DNA of 40,580 bases from Nitrososphaerota archaeon (GTDB taxonomy: Archaea; Thermoproteota; Nitrososphaeria; Nitrososphaerales; CADDZS01). Made by a program: the position numbers and the translations under genes. The notes beneath the pieces were generated by a model, which made no database searches, had not been told where the DNA came from, and saw only the letters and a program-made list of their open reading frames with translations. The DNA is taken from NCBI GenBank assembly GCA_027314685.1, contig DAHVAI010000309.1:1-40580 (forward strand). Reading direction: 5' to 3'. Positions 8,257 through 16,400 of the stretch are shown here, piece after piece. Numbering within the stretch: the first letter of the stretch is position 1; the number at the start of each line of letters is the position of its first letter.

Positions 8257-8272
8257 GGTTAGATGAACCTGT
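8256..8272. repeat. Target-site duplication, right copy
   Basis: AGGTTAGATGAACCTGT, an exact copy of 7138-7154. Confidence 0.85.
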
Positions 8273-8299
8273 AAACACCAATTACTACTGTGTTAATTG

Positions 8300-9181
8300 C
8301 TAAGGCTGGCCGAGGCGTTTGTTTATAGCTTCAGAATAGTAAACTACGTCCTTCGCCCTCAAATAGACTGGTTTGTCAACCATCCTATCTTCAAGTTTCA
8401 TAGCTCCAGACTGCCGAGAAATGCTTGCCTCATAGGCTTTGACTATTTTCTTACTTTCCGCGACTTCTGCAGCCGTTGGAGAAAATACTTCGTTCAGTAT
8501 GGACACCTGAGATGGATTAATAGCCATTGCACCTCTGATTCCAAGGTTCTTGGATCTAACTGCGCTTTCCCGAAATGTCGTCGTGTTCAAATCTCCAATA
8601 GATCCAGCTAGACCCAACGGAGTAGCTCCAACTGTTTTCGCGGCTATTACAATCTGATACAATGTGTACGTGAATAATTCGCTCGATGGATTAGCTATGT
8701 TAAGATCTGTGCAAAGATCTTCGAAACCTACACTCATACTTTCAACTCTATTGGACGCCGCGGCTATTTCAAGTGCATTTGCCAAGCCTCTGGCAGTTTC
8801 AACAACTACTGTTAGCGAAATTCCACCCTTCCGCAAATTCTGTTTCGATTCGAGATTTGCCATTGCCAGATCTACGTTCACGACGTTTTCAGCGGTTTCT
8901 ACCTTTGGAAGAATTATTCCCCTCACGCCTGACACAACAGCGAATTCCAGATCCCCTTTAAGATAGAGTGGTTCATTGTTTACCCGTATCAAGACATCTG
9001 ATCCACCCTTTGCCACCGATCGTACCGAATTTTGTATGAGCTCACGAGCTTCGCCCTTCTTAGAATCAGGAACAGAATCCTCTAGGTCAAGAGTCACTGC
9101 GTCAGCCGAACGCGACCATGCCTTTTCAACAAAATCTTGCCTAATTATCGGCATTATCAGGTTTGATCGACGAACAAACAT
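8300..9181 (-). CDS. HpcH/HpaI aldolase / CitE-like CoA-ester lyase
   Basis: A 293-residue TIM-barrel lyase of the CitE/malyl-CoA-lyase group, which cleaves (or condenses) beta-hydroxyacyl-CoA thioesters such as citryl-, malyl- or citramalyl-CoA. Visible motifs are the opening RRSNLIMP, DAVTLDLEDSVPDSKK near residues 27-42 with the Mg2+/substrate acids, the Arg of VLIRVNN, VVVETARGLAN with the metal Glu, and GFEDL. It has full family length. The start ATG is 26 bases from its TATA-like box (9203-9211), so the message is probably leaderless. The divergent neighbour is an ADP-forming acyl-CoA synthetase. The pair suits CoA activation followed by C-C cleavage, though the acyl group is unknown. 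Confidence 0.9.
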   Translation of the reverse strand: MFVRRSNLIMPIIRQDFVEKAWSRSADAVTLDLEDSVPDSKKGEARELIQNSVRSVAKGGSDVLIRVNNEPLYLKGDLEFAVVSGVRGIILPKVETAENVVNVDLAMANLESKQNLRKGGISLTVVVETARGLANALEIAAASNRVESMSVGFEDLCTDLNIANPSSELFTYTLYQIVIAAKTVGATPLGLAGSIGDLNTTTFRESAVRSKNLGIRGAMAINPSQVSILNEVFSPTAAEVAESKKIVKAYEASISRQSGAMKLEDRMVDKPVYLRAKDVVYYSEAINKRLGQP

Positions 9182-9202
9182 GCAGCTTGACCATGTTTTT
9201 TG

Positions 9203-9211
9203 TTATTTAAT
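9203..9211 (-). promoter_or_regulatory. TATA-like box of the CitE-like gene
   Basis: ATTAAATAA on the minus strand, centred 26 bases before ATG 9181. Confidence 0.55.
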
Positions 9212-9252
9212 GGTATGCTGAGGACAATTTCCAGAATGATAAAATGAGCAAT

Positions 9253-9262
9253 GATTATTATC
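9253..9262 (+). promoter_or_regulatory. TATA-like box of the acyl-CoA synthetase gene
   Basis: GATTATTATC centred about 33 bases before TTG 9291. Confidence 0.45.
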
Positions 9263-9290
9263 GAAATCTGCCTCTTAGAGTGTAGCTAGT

Positions 9291-11396
9291 TTGGATTACG
9301 ATTTCATCCTCAATCCTCGAAACATCGCAATAGTAGGGGCCTCGGAGACCAACACATATTCTGCGGGCATACTTAGAAATCTGGTAAAACATGGTTATGG
9401 AGGCGCGATCTATCCAATAAATCCGAACAGAAAGGAAGTTTTCGGAATCAGAAGTTTTCCTTCTTTGTTGGATGTGCCATCCTCAGTTGATCTCGTAGTC
9501 TATTGCATTGGAAGAGACCAGTTAACGAAGGTGTTGGAACAAGCAGTAAAGAAAGAAACTAAAGCCCTTCTGATAATTTCGGCAGGCTTTGGAGAAGCGG
9601 ACGATACCGGTAAGGCCCTGCAGACAAAATTGGCTGATTTTTGTAGTTCCACTGGAATAAGAGTGGTTGGACCGAATTGTTATGGGATTTCAAATTTTGT
9701 TTCCGGCGTTGTAGTGACGCCTGACAAGCAAATTGACAGCGTCATAAAGGGAGATATCAGCTTGATTGCGCAGAGCGGTGCGCTAGCTTTTTGCTCGCTC
9801 TTACACTATGGCAACGATCGAAACATTGGATTTAGCAACGTGATATCGACTGGAAATGAAGCTGACCTTCAAGTCTCCGATTTCTTGATCGAATCTGCTC
9901 GCGATCCCTCTACCAAAGTTCTTGCTGTTTTTATCGAATCAATCAAGGATCCTAAGAAATTCGCCAGTGGCGCAAAGAAGGCTAGCTCTTTGAATAAACC
10001 CATAGTACTCCTCAAAGTGGGCAGAACAGAAGCTGGAGCAAAGACAGCCCTTACTCATACAGGATCCATAACGGGCTCCAATGCTGCCTATGATGCATTT
10101 CTCAGAAGGTTCGGAGTGATTCGAGTAAGCGATATCGAGGAGCTGGTCGAAACTTCTGCCTTCCTCTCAAAAATCTCTGAAAAGACCTCAGGTGACGGAA
10201 TTGCTGTCATTACTTCTTCAGGCGGACTCGCCTCTGTCTGCGCAGATATTTGTCACGACTTTGGACTCATTCTGCCAGAATTGAAAGGAACGCGTGCCGA
10301 ACAAGAGTTGCTAGCAATGAACGAGTTGTTGATGTTTGGTAATCTCGTCAACCCAGTGGATGTCAGGGGTCAAGGAATTGCGAACATTTCAAGAGTCATA
10401 GAACCCTTCTTGAACGACGAACGATTTGGAATCATCGTCGTAGCTTGTGCCCACTGTGGTGTTGGGAGCAAATCTCTAGAAATTGGAAGAGATCTCATTC
10501 GAATACAAGGTCAAACTAGCAAGATCGTTGTAGCACTATGGACTGGTAGAAAAACTCCAGAGTGGTCTGAGCAAGAGACCGGCTATACATTGTTGCAAAA
10601 GAGTGGCGTGCCATGCTTTGATTCACCCAGACTATGCTTTTCCGCGATCAAATCTCTCTTGGAATACAGGCGTATGAGGAAAACGCACGTGTCAGAAACC
10701 GCTGGAGTGAAATTGACCCTCAGATCCGATTTGAAGAAAGGTATCATGAGCTACGAAAGAGTAAGTCAATTGTTGAGATCTTACGACATTCCGGTTGTAG
10801 AGGCTTTGCTGGTGAAAAACGAGCAAGAAGCCGTAGACGCTGCAAAGAAGCTTGGTTTTCCAGTAGCCCTCAAGATTGAATCACCGCAGATATCACACAA
10901 ATCCGAAGCCTCTGGGGTAGTGTTAAACCTAAAGAGTGAAGGAGAAATCAGATCGACTTGCGAGAAGATTATCAAGAATGCTCTCGCATACAATCATAAC
11001 GCTCGGATTCAAGGAATCCTAGTCCAGAAGATGGTGCAAGGCGGCATTGAGAGCATAGTTGGAGTTACTCAAGATTCCCAGTTTGGTCCCTTGATATCTT
11101 TCGGTAGCGGAGGTACACTGGTTGAGATTTTCAAAGATGTCTCGATCCGGCTCCCCCCACTTGCTGCGGAAGAAGCTAGAGAAATGATAAACGGGTTAAA
11201 GTCAAGTAAATTGTTCTCTGGGTTTAGAAATCAACCGCAAGCTGACGTACCTGCCCTTGAGAAAGCCTTGCTCAACATATCTAGACTAGTCATCGATTAT
11301 GGCGATAAAATCTCAGAGCTGGAGATAAATCCTCTAATGATATTGCCAAAAGGCAGAGGAGTTATTGCGGTAGACTTTCGAGGCGTTGTGAAGTAG
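9291..11396 (+). CDS. ADP-forming acyl-CoA synthetase (fused alpha-beta)
   Basis: Interconverts an acyl-CoA plus ADP and phosphate with the free acid, CoA and ATP, giving substrate-level ATP or activating an acid. The 701-residue protein fuses both subunits. The CoA-binding Rossmann domain is at about 1-130 (IAIVGAS). The ligase domains follow, with VVGPNCYG, LIAQSGALAF, STGNEADL and the phospho-histidine loop LTHTGSITGS (His 256). A C-terminal ATP-grasp beta domain starts near 480 (GFPVALKIESPQISHKSEASG). Start is TTG 9291 (MDYDFILNPRNIAIVGAS). The divergent CitE-like gene lies 109 bases away. Substrate range in this family runs from acetate to aryl acids and cannot be fixed from sequence. 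Confidence 0.94.
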   Translation: MDYDFILNPRNIAIVGASETNTYSAGILRNLVKHGYGGAIYPINPNRKEVFGIRSFPSLLDVPSSVDLVVYCIGRDQLTKVLEQAVKKETKALLIISAGFGEADDTGKALQTKLADFCSSTGIRVVGPNCYGISNFVSGVVVTPDKQIDSVIKGDISLIAQSGALAFCSLLHYGNDRNIGFSNVISTGNEADLQVSDFLIESARDPSTKVLAVFIESIKDPKKFASGAKKASSLNKPIVLLKVGRTEAGAKTALTHTGSITGSNAAYDAFLRRFGVIRVSDIEELVETSAFLSKISEKTSGDGIAVITSSGGLASVCADICHDFGLILPELKGTRAEQELLAMNELLMFGNLVNPVDVRGQGIANISRVIEPFLNDERFGIIVVACAHCGVGSKSLEIGRDLIRIQGQTSKIVVALWTGRKTPEWSEQETGYTLLQKSGVPCFDSPRLCFSAIKSLLEYRRMRKTHVSETAGVKLTLRSDLKKGIMSYERVSQLLRSYDIPVVEALLVKNEQEAVDAAKKLGFPVALKIESPQISHKSEASGVVLNLKSEGEIRSTCEKIIKNALAYNHNARIQGILVQKMVQGGIESIVGVTQDSQFGPLISFGSGGTLVEIFKDVSIRLPPLAAEEAREMINGLKSSKLFSGFRNQPQADVPALEKALLNISRLVIDYGDKISELEINPLMILPKGRGVIAVDFRGVVK

Positions 11397-11402
11397 GCTG
11401 CA

Positions 11403-12128
11403 TTAGACGCTGATTCCCAGTAAACTGGATGCATTTTTCCAGAATATGAGATCCCTATCACTTTCAGAAATCGATGCAAGTTTTACTATTTCGACAGCTG
11501 CCTTTGGTCGCATGTTAGGGAACCCGCTTCCAAAAATCAGTTTCGACGCACCCGCGACCTCCACTGCATCTTCTATAGATTTCGTAGTGGCGAATCCCAC
11601 CTCGAGAAAGATGTTCTTGTATCCTCTTGATAGCGCCGAGGCCTCAACCCAGGTGTAGGGCGTCCAAATCTGTCCCATTATCACTGGCGTATTCGGAAAC
11701 CTTTCGGCGATTTCAGCACACATCTTCATGTTCGATGGCCTTTCAGGAGTCACGCTAACATGAATGGCCATCTTTTGCTTTGCAGCAAATTCGATCAAAG
11801 GTACCATTGCTTCACTGTACTCGATCCACATGAAGTTTGGCGACAGCCTAACACCTTTGAATGGTAGAATCTTCATAGCTGTTTCGAGTTGGTTGAGCTT
11901 TATTGGATTCACGATTGCAAAGCCAAACAGCTTCTTCGGATCTTTTTTCACAAATTCTGAAGCTGCCTTGTTACCAGCATCAAAGTCAAGACTCGCCAAT
12001 GGTTTCAGACTGGACACGACGGCCGCATTCACACCGTCAGCATCAATGATCTTGGCTATGGCGTCTGGCGTGGTGTCCTTCTGATACACTGGATGGTTAA
12101 GCATCACGTTAATGTCAATCAGTTTCAT
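11403..12128 (-). CDS. Amidohydrolase-2-like protein lacking its metal ligands
   Basis: A 241-residue TIM-barrel protein clearly of the amidohydrolase-2 family but with the metal site dismantled. The opening D-x-H-x-H reads DINVM, so His 7 is Asn and His 9 is Met. The GHLG-type motif reads MGQIW with Gln 153 for His. The terminal FGSD motif reads FGSGFP with Gly 202 for Asp. Only the His of AIHVS (123) remains. The frame is intact and of near-normal length, so this looks like a retained pseudoenzyme rather than decay. It follows the intact amidohydrolase at 12148-12909 by 19 bases on the same strand, so a regulatory or scaffolding subunit of that enzyme is a natural guess. Its stop is 6 bases from the acyl-CoA synthetase stop (convergent). 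Confidence 0.85.
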   Translation of the reverse strand: MKLIDINVMLNHPVYQKDTTPDAIAKIIDADGVNAAVVSSLKPLASLDFDAGNKAASEFVKKDPKKLFGFAIVNPIKLNQLETAMKILPFKGVRLSPNFMWIEYSEAMVPLIEFAAKQKMAIHVSVTPERPSNMKMCAEIAERFPNTPVIMGQIWTPYTWVEASALSRGYKNIFLEVGFATTKSIEDAVEVAGASKLIFGSGFPNMRPKAAVEIVKLASISESDRDLIFWKNASSLLGISV

Positions 12129-12147
12129 GATAACTCACCTGTCAACA

Positions 12148-12909
12148 TCATTTCAATCGGAGATACTCCGCCGCGTTGTCGCCCATGAGTTTCTGCCTTT
12201 CCTCGTCTCGTATGAATGCACCTTTCATATGACCGGTGCTTGCTCCAAAGCTGTTGATTGGCCAGTCGCTTCCCATCATGATCCTGTCTGCACCAAGTGT
12301 CCTAACTGCTACAGTTATTGCTGATGTTTGCCCAAATGACGTATCGAGCATCAGGTTATCGCGCTTCTTGACTGCCCAGATTGCATCGTTCCATCGTCGG
12401 TGTCCCAGATGTCCAAGTATCAACTTGGCATCAGGGTAGCGGTCTGCTAGATCTGCAATGAGAACCGAACCAGAATATGGACAAGTGGCCGGGTCGCCGG
12501 TGTGGCAGAAGACCGGCACTTGAAGCTTAATTGATTCTTCAATTATCGGATAACAGTATTCTTTACTGGCGTAGGAGTACATCTCTGTGCATGGGTGAAG
12601 TTTCAGGCCCTTGAACCCGCGCTCTTTTACACATCGTCTTGCTTCTTGAAGTGCCACTTCTATACCTTCAGACTGAGTAGGGTGAATCCAAGCGAAACCA
12701 ATGAGTCTATCGGGATATTGTTTGACTACGTCGTAGACTTTCTGATTTCCAACCTTGTAATCTCCACCGTTAATTGGATCCGTACATACCACAATGGATT
12801 TGTCGATGCCCCATTGGTCCATGCTCTTAATCATAAAGTCTGCTTTTCGCCATTCATCTGGCCAAATGGGATCAGAAATCGGGAAATGGGTGTGGTCGTC
12901 TATTATCAT
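12148..12909 (-). CDS. Metal-dependent amidohydrolase (amidohydrolase-2 family)
   Basis: A 253-residue TIM-barrel hydrolase or decarboxylase with a complete metal site: DDHTH (residues 4-8), VFCHTGDPA, LILGHLGH and the Asp of MMGSDWP. The barrel is compact compared with the 336-residue relative at 4004. The start ATG is 27 bases from a TATA-like box (12931-12940), so it is probably leaderless and is first in a two-gene unit with the metal-less paralogue downstream. The family acts on lactones, amides and aromatic carboxylates. Nothing in the sequence narrows the substrate. Confidence 0.9.
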   Translation of the reverse strand: MIIDDHTHFPISDPIWPDEWRKADFMIKSMDQWGIDKSIVVCTDPINGGDYKVGNQKVYDVVKQYPDRLIGFAWIHPTQSEGIEVALQEARRCVKERGFKGLKLHPCTEMYSYASKEYCYPIIEESIKLQVPVFCHTGDPATCPYSGSVLIADLADRYPDAKLILGHLGHRRWNDAIWAVKKRDNLMLDTSFGQTSAITVAVRTLGADRIMMGSDWPINSFGASTGHMKGAFIRDEERQKLMGDNAAEYLRLK

Positions 12910-12930
12910 TAGTGGCTTTCCGCGAATCTA

Positions 12931-12940
12931 TTCATTTAAG
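12931..12940 (-). promoter_or_regulatory. TATA-like box of the amidohydrolase pair
   Basis: CTTAAATGAA on the minus strand, centred about 27 bases before ATG 12909. Confidence 0.55.
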
Positions 12941-13011
12941 AACATTTTGCAATTCCGGAAGGAATACTTTCTCGATTCCCATATTCTTAGGGCAACAGTA
13001 TCCGCTCTGCA

Positions 13012-14394
13012 CTACCTAGTCGGAGAAATGAACTTGCCTGCGCCGGCTTTGCAATTCAAGACGCCATTCTTGGCAATCACTTTCCCTTTGGAGATTGTCA
13101 TAATTGGAACCCACTTAACGTTCCTTCCATCGTACGGATTGGTGTCCCGTGATTTACTGACCATCTTTGCTCGCTGTAGTTTCATTTCGTCTTTGAGGTC
13201 GACAATAACTAGATCGGCGTCTGAGCCGGCTTGGATCGAACCTTTTCTGGGATAAATATTGAAAATCCTAGCTTGTGATTCAGAGGTTATCCGTGCCAAT
13301 GTCGTTAAGCTCAAGCGACCTTGGCTACATTCATTCAAGAGTAAGGGAAACATCGTTTCAGTGCCGGGAATGCCAGAGCTTGCTTTGAAGACATCCTCAA
13401 AGCCTGGGTCTTTCTCCGCCTTGGTCCAGGGTGCATGATCACTTGCAATGAAATCAATTGTTCCTTCACGAATTGCCTTCCACAATCCCTCTCTGTTCTT
13501 TTCTCCATACCTTATCGGTGGATTCACCTTGGCGTAAGGACCCAACGAATCCATCTCTCCATCGTCCAATACCAAGTATTGAGGACATGTTTCAGATGTT
13601 ACTTTGATGCCCTGGTTCTTTGCCGTTTTGACTAATTCGGCAGCCTGAGTTGAACTCATGTGTGCGATGTGCACTCTGGCACGAGTCTGTTCGGCAACGG
13701 AGATCACTGATGACACTGCAAGTGTTTCAGAAGCGATCGGCCTGGACTCCTCATGAGCCCTGAAGTCATGTCTTCCACTCTCTTGCAGCTCCTTGATTCG
13801 ACCCTCTATGATTGAATCATCCTCCGAGTGAATTGCGATCGGCAAGTTAGTCTTCGCGATTTTCTCAAGGCAATGCAACAATGAATAGTTGTCTATCATG
13901 TAGGTACCCTTGTACCAAGCATCTCTATTCTTGGGGTAAGCAAGAAATGTCTTGAAGCCAATTGCCCCAGCATTTGCCAAACCTTCGATTTCGCTATAAC
14001 TGTGTGTCCCAGCACCGGCATAAAGCGCAAAATCTATGCAAGCTTTCTTCTCCAATATAGCCCTGCGCTCATTGAGCGCTTTTGCACTGACGACCGGCAT
14101 TGAGGAAATTGGCATTTCAAATACGGTAGTTATTCCTCCAGAAGCTGCTGCCTTGGTTCCGCTTTCAAAATCCTCTCTATGTTCGCCTCCCGGTTCAAGA
14201 AAGTGTACGTGGGTGTCTATCACTCCTGGAAGGATTAACTTCTCACGAGCATTGATTCGTTCACTAGCTTCAACATCAGAAGTGTCTTTTTTCAAACCGA
14301 TAATCTTGCCATCATCAATCATTAGGTTTGCATCAAACATTGCATCATTCGTTACGATATGTCCGTTTTCTACAATCAGATCTATGGCAGTCAT
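13012..14394 (-). CDS. Cyclic amidohydrolase (allantoinase/dihydroorotase/hydantoinase-like)
   Basis: Hydrolyses a cyclic amide or ureide ring using a binuclear metal centre. The 460-residue protein has the full set of ligands: DTHVH (His 62 and His 64), the lysine expected to be carboxylated in GFKTF (Lys 148), IAIHSED (His 189), HIAHMSS (His 245) and IASDHAPW (Asp 319). The overall motif pattern is closest to allantoinases and AllB-like enzymes, but dihydropyrimidinase or another hydantoinase activity cannot be excluded. It is divergent from the creatininase-like gene and upstream of the two amidohydrolases. It is the best candidate for the ring-opening step of the local pathway. Confidence 0.9.
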   Translation of the reverse strand: MTAIDLIVENGHIVTNDAMFDANLMIDDGKIIGLKKDTSDVEASERINAREKLILPGVIDTHVHFLEPGGEHREDFESGTKAAASGGITTVFEMPISSMPVVSAKALNERRAILEKKACIDFALYAGAGTHSYSEIEGLANAGAIGFKTFLAYPKNRDAWYKGTYMIDNYSLLHCLEKIAKTNLPIAIHSEDDSIIEGRIKELQESGRHDFRAHEESRPIASETLAVSSVISVAEQTRARVHIAHMSSTQAAELVKTAKNQGIKVTSETCPQYLVLDDGEMDSLGPYAKVNPPIRYGEKNREGLWKAIREGTIDFIASDHAPWTKAEKDPGFEDVFKASSGIPGTETMFPLLLNECSQGRLSLTTLARITSESQARIFNIYPRKGSIQAGSDADLVIVDLKDEMKLQRAKMVSKSRDTNPYDGRNVKWVPIMTISKGKVIAKNGVLNCKAGAGKFISPTR

Positions 14395-14433
14395 CTTGTC
14401 TTATCGCAACCATTCATATGTCAACTTGGAAAC

Positions 14434-14443
14434 GCATATTATC
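14434..14443. promoter_or_regulatory. TATA-like box between cyclic amidohydrolase and creatininase-like genes
   Basis: GCATATTATC. It is centred about 29 bases before TTG 14468 on the plus strand and can also be read as GATAATATGC toward ATG 14394, so both divergent genes may share it. Confidence 0.4.
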
Positions 14444-14467
14444 TTTTTTGAGATTTAGTCAAATGGA

Positions 14468-15253
14468 TTGAATTCTGATTCGCGTCGGAAGAGCCTGCTT
14501 CTTCAAAACATGACATGGCAAGAAGTAGCGGATGCCGTGAAAGAGACCAAGACAATCCTCATTCCAATCGGAAGTACGGAAAACGGCGGGCCTCATCTTC
14601 CTCTGTCTAATGAAACCGAAGTGGCTCTGGAAATCGCTAGGAAAGCTGGCTATGAGCTTGGCTCACTTGTTGCGCCTCCGATATATTTTGGAGTGTCAGA
14701 ACAGCACATTGATTTCCCAGGTACTACAAGCATCAAGAGCCAAACTCTCGTGAATATGCTCCTAGATATCTGTGGTAGCTTTCAAAGACACGGACTACGG
14801 AATATGATATTCGTAAATGGTCACTCAGGCAATACTCCTGCGCTCCAAATGGCCGCCAGCGAACTTAGACAGACCAAGGGCATCGTGGCCGCCGTGACTC
14901 AATGGTTTACGATGATACCTGGAGGAGAAATCAAGAAAATCGTAGAAAGGGTCTACCATGCAGGAGAAGCTGAGACTTCGATTATGCTCGCGGTTAACAA
15001 GAGTGCGGTTAGAGTGGATAAGCTTGTCTCAGAGTTACCAGAGGTCAAATCAAAATTTCTCGGTTTTGACTTCTATGCATCCGGACCAAAGGCTATTTTT
15101 CCCTATCAGATAAAAGAAGTCACGACTTCAGGGGTAATCGGCGACGCCACAAAAGCATCGCTCGTCAAAGGAGAGCAAATCTTGGAGCTTGCTGTGAAAT
15201 ATCTAGTAGAGCTAGTTCGCGACATTGAAACCAGTAAGCTCCCTGGCACTTAG
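14468..15253 (+). CDS. Creatininase-family protein with altered metal site
   Basis: A 261-residue member of the creatininase / creatinine amidohydrolase family, which open cyclic amides and also include MftE-type peptidases. Canonical members read GSTEQHGPHLPLxTDT. Here the motif is GSTENGGPHLPLSNET, so Glu 38 is kept but the metal His is Gly 40 and the bridging Asp is Glu 49. Later ligand motifs are intact: NGHSGN (His 119) and HAGEAETS (His 164, Glu 167, Glu 169). Either it binds one metal, or the chemistry has changed. TTG 14468 is supported by the upstream box; ATG 14510 (MTWQEV) would also give a complete domain. Head-to-head with the cyclic amidohydrolase and followed by an F420-type oxidoreductase. 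Confidence 0.85.
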   Translation: MNSDSRRKSLLLQNMTWQEVADAVKETKTILIPIGSTENGGPHLPLSNETEVALEIARKAGYELGSLVAPPIYFGVSEQHIDFPGTTSIKSQTLVNMLLDICGSFQRHGLRNMIFVNGHSGNTPALQMAASELRQTKGIVAAVTQWFTMIPGGEIKKIVERVYHAGEAETSIMLAVNKSAVRVDKLVSELPEVKSKFLGFDFYASGPKAIFPYQIKEVTTSGVIGDATKASLVKGEQILELAVKYLVELVRDIETSKLPGT

Positions 15254-15259
15254 CTTGAA

Positions 15260-15275
15260 TTTCACACGTGTGAAA
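15260..15275. promoter_or_regulatory. Perfect 16-bp palindrome, candidate operator
   Basis: TTTCACACGTGTGAAA is a perfect dyad upstream of the F420-oxidoreductase TATA box. Its outer half-sites TTTCAC and GTGAAA are those of the parS consensus, but separated by ACGT instead of being adjacent. Confidence 0.5.
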
Positions 15276-15283
15276 ACGTTTTC
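15272..15283. promoter_or_regulatory. Perfect 12-bp palindrome overlapping the first
   Basis: GAAAACGTTTTC overlaps the right arm of the 16-bp palindrome by four bases and ends 17 bases before the TATA-like box. Confidence 0.4.
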
Positions 15284-15300
15284 TGGACTTTGAGGATGCA

Positions 15301-15308
15301 TTATAAAA
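15301..15308 (+). promoter_or_regulatory. TATA box of the F420-type oxidoreductase gene
   Basis: TTATAAAA centred 26 bases before ATG 15331, one of the clearest archaeal promoters in the window; the transcript should be leaderless. Confidence 0.65.
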
Positions 15309-15330
15309 CAAGGTCGATTAACATCTCCGT

Positions 15331-16368
15331 ATGCCAGTAACTCTTGGGCTAGCTCTTTTCTCGAACGAACCAATTGACAAGACTGCAGAGTTAGCAAAGC
15401 AGGCTGAAACTTTAGGTTTCAAGAACCTGTGGATCCCTGACGAGAAGTTCTTCAGAGATCCATATTGCACAATGACTGTTTGCTCCCAAGTTACAAAGAA
15501 GATAAGAATTGGAATTGGGATAACTGATCCGTACACTAGGCGCCTTCCGTTCACAGCCTCTTCAATAGCTACAGTGAACGAAATCTCTCAAGGAAGAGCA
15601 ATGCTTGGAATTGGAGCTGGCGGAGCCGGCCTGAAGTCGATGGGTCTAAACCGAACGAATCCCGTGAAGACAATTCGAGATGCTGTCACTATTCTGCGCG
15701 CTTTGCTTAGCGGAGAAGCTGTAAGCTGGAAATCCGATACAATCACGCTGGCAGATGCGAAAATCAATTTTACTAGTGGAAGCATTCCCATCTATGTCGG
15801 TGCTTATGGTCCAAAAACACTCCAGATGGCCGGAGAAATTGCAGATGGCGTACTCTTGGGCAGCGGAGCTGGTGCTTCACCCGCATCAATAGCCTATGCT
15901 TCGGAACAGATTAAAGCAGGTGCTAGAAAGGCTAAACGTGATCCTGAAAGTATTGAACGCGTATCCTGGGTACATAGCGTCATTTGTGATGATAGCAAGA
16001 AAGCGCTTCAGCTGATCAAACCCACTGTAGCCATTTCGATATGGAATAGTCGCGCCGTCATCAGAGAACTACCTTACGGAGTCTGGGGGGATGATGTGGA
16101 TCACGCTATCAAAGTCATGGAAACCGAGTACACCACTGGGCATGAAGCGCATGACTCTGGTGCCCTCTCCAACCTTTCGAAGACCATTTCTGACGAAGTT
16201 GCTGCAAAACTGTCTGTAAGTGGGACCCCCTCGGAGTGCCTAGAGAAATTCAAGAATATCAAATCAACGGGCATAAAGCAAATTTCGATAGTTTTCCCGG
16301 GAACCGACAAGGATAGAAGAAAATCGCTTGAACTATTCGCTAAAGAAGTGCTACCAGAGTTGGTGTAA
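15331..16368 (+). CDS. F420-dependent luciferase-like (Mer/LLM class) oxidoreductase
   Basis: A 345-residue TIM-barrel flavin/F420-dependent oxidoreductase of the luciferase-like superfamily, closest in feel to the methylenetetrahydromethanopterin reductase branch. Recognisable are LAKQAETLGFKNLWIPDE, the IRIGIGITDPYTRR strand, GRAMLGIGAGGAGL near residues 88-101, and PIYVGAYGPKTLQMAGEIADGVLLG near 150-175. The deazaflavin rather than FMN is inferred from the archaeal setting and this branch. In the local pathway it could reduce or oxygenate a ring. The strong TATA box and the two palindromes upstream suggest regulated, leaderless expression. Confidence 0.9.
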   Translation: MPVTLGLALFSNEPIDKTAELAKQAETLGFKNLWIPDEKFFRDPYCTMTVCSQVTKKIRIGIGITDPYTRRLPFTASSIATVNEISQGRAMLGIGAGGAGLKSMGLNRTNPVKTIRDAVTILRALLSGEAVSWKSDTITLADAKINFTSGSIPIYVGAYGPKTLQMAGEIADGVLLGSGAGASPASIAYASEQIKAGARKAKRDPESIERVSWVHSVICDDSKKALQLIKPTVAISIWNSRAVIRELPYGVWGDDVDHAIKVMETEYTTGHEAHDSGALSNLSKTISDEVAAKLSVSGTPSECLEKFKNIKSTGIKQISIVFPGTDKDRRKSLELFAKEVLPELV

Positions 16369-16400
16369 TTTGACTTTTCGCTAGAACTCGAGGTGGCCGA

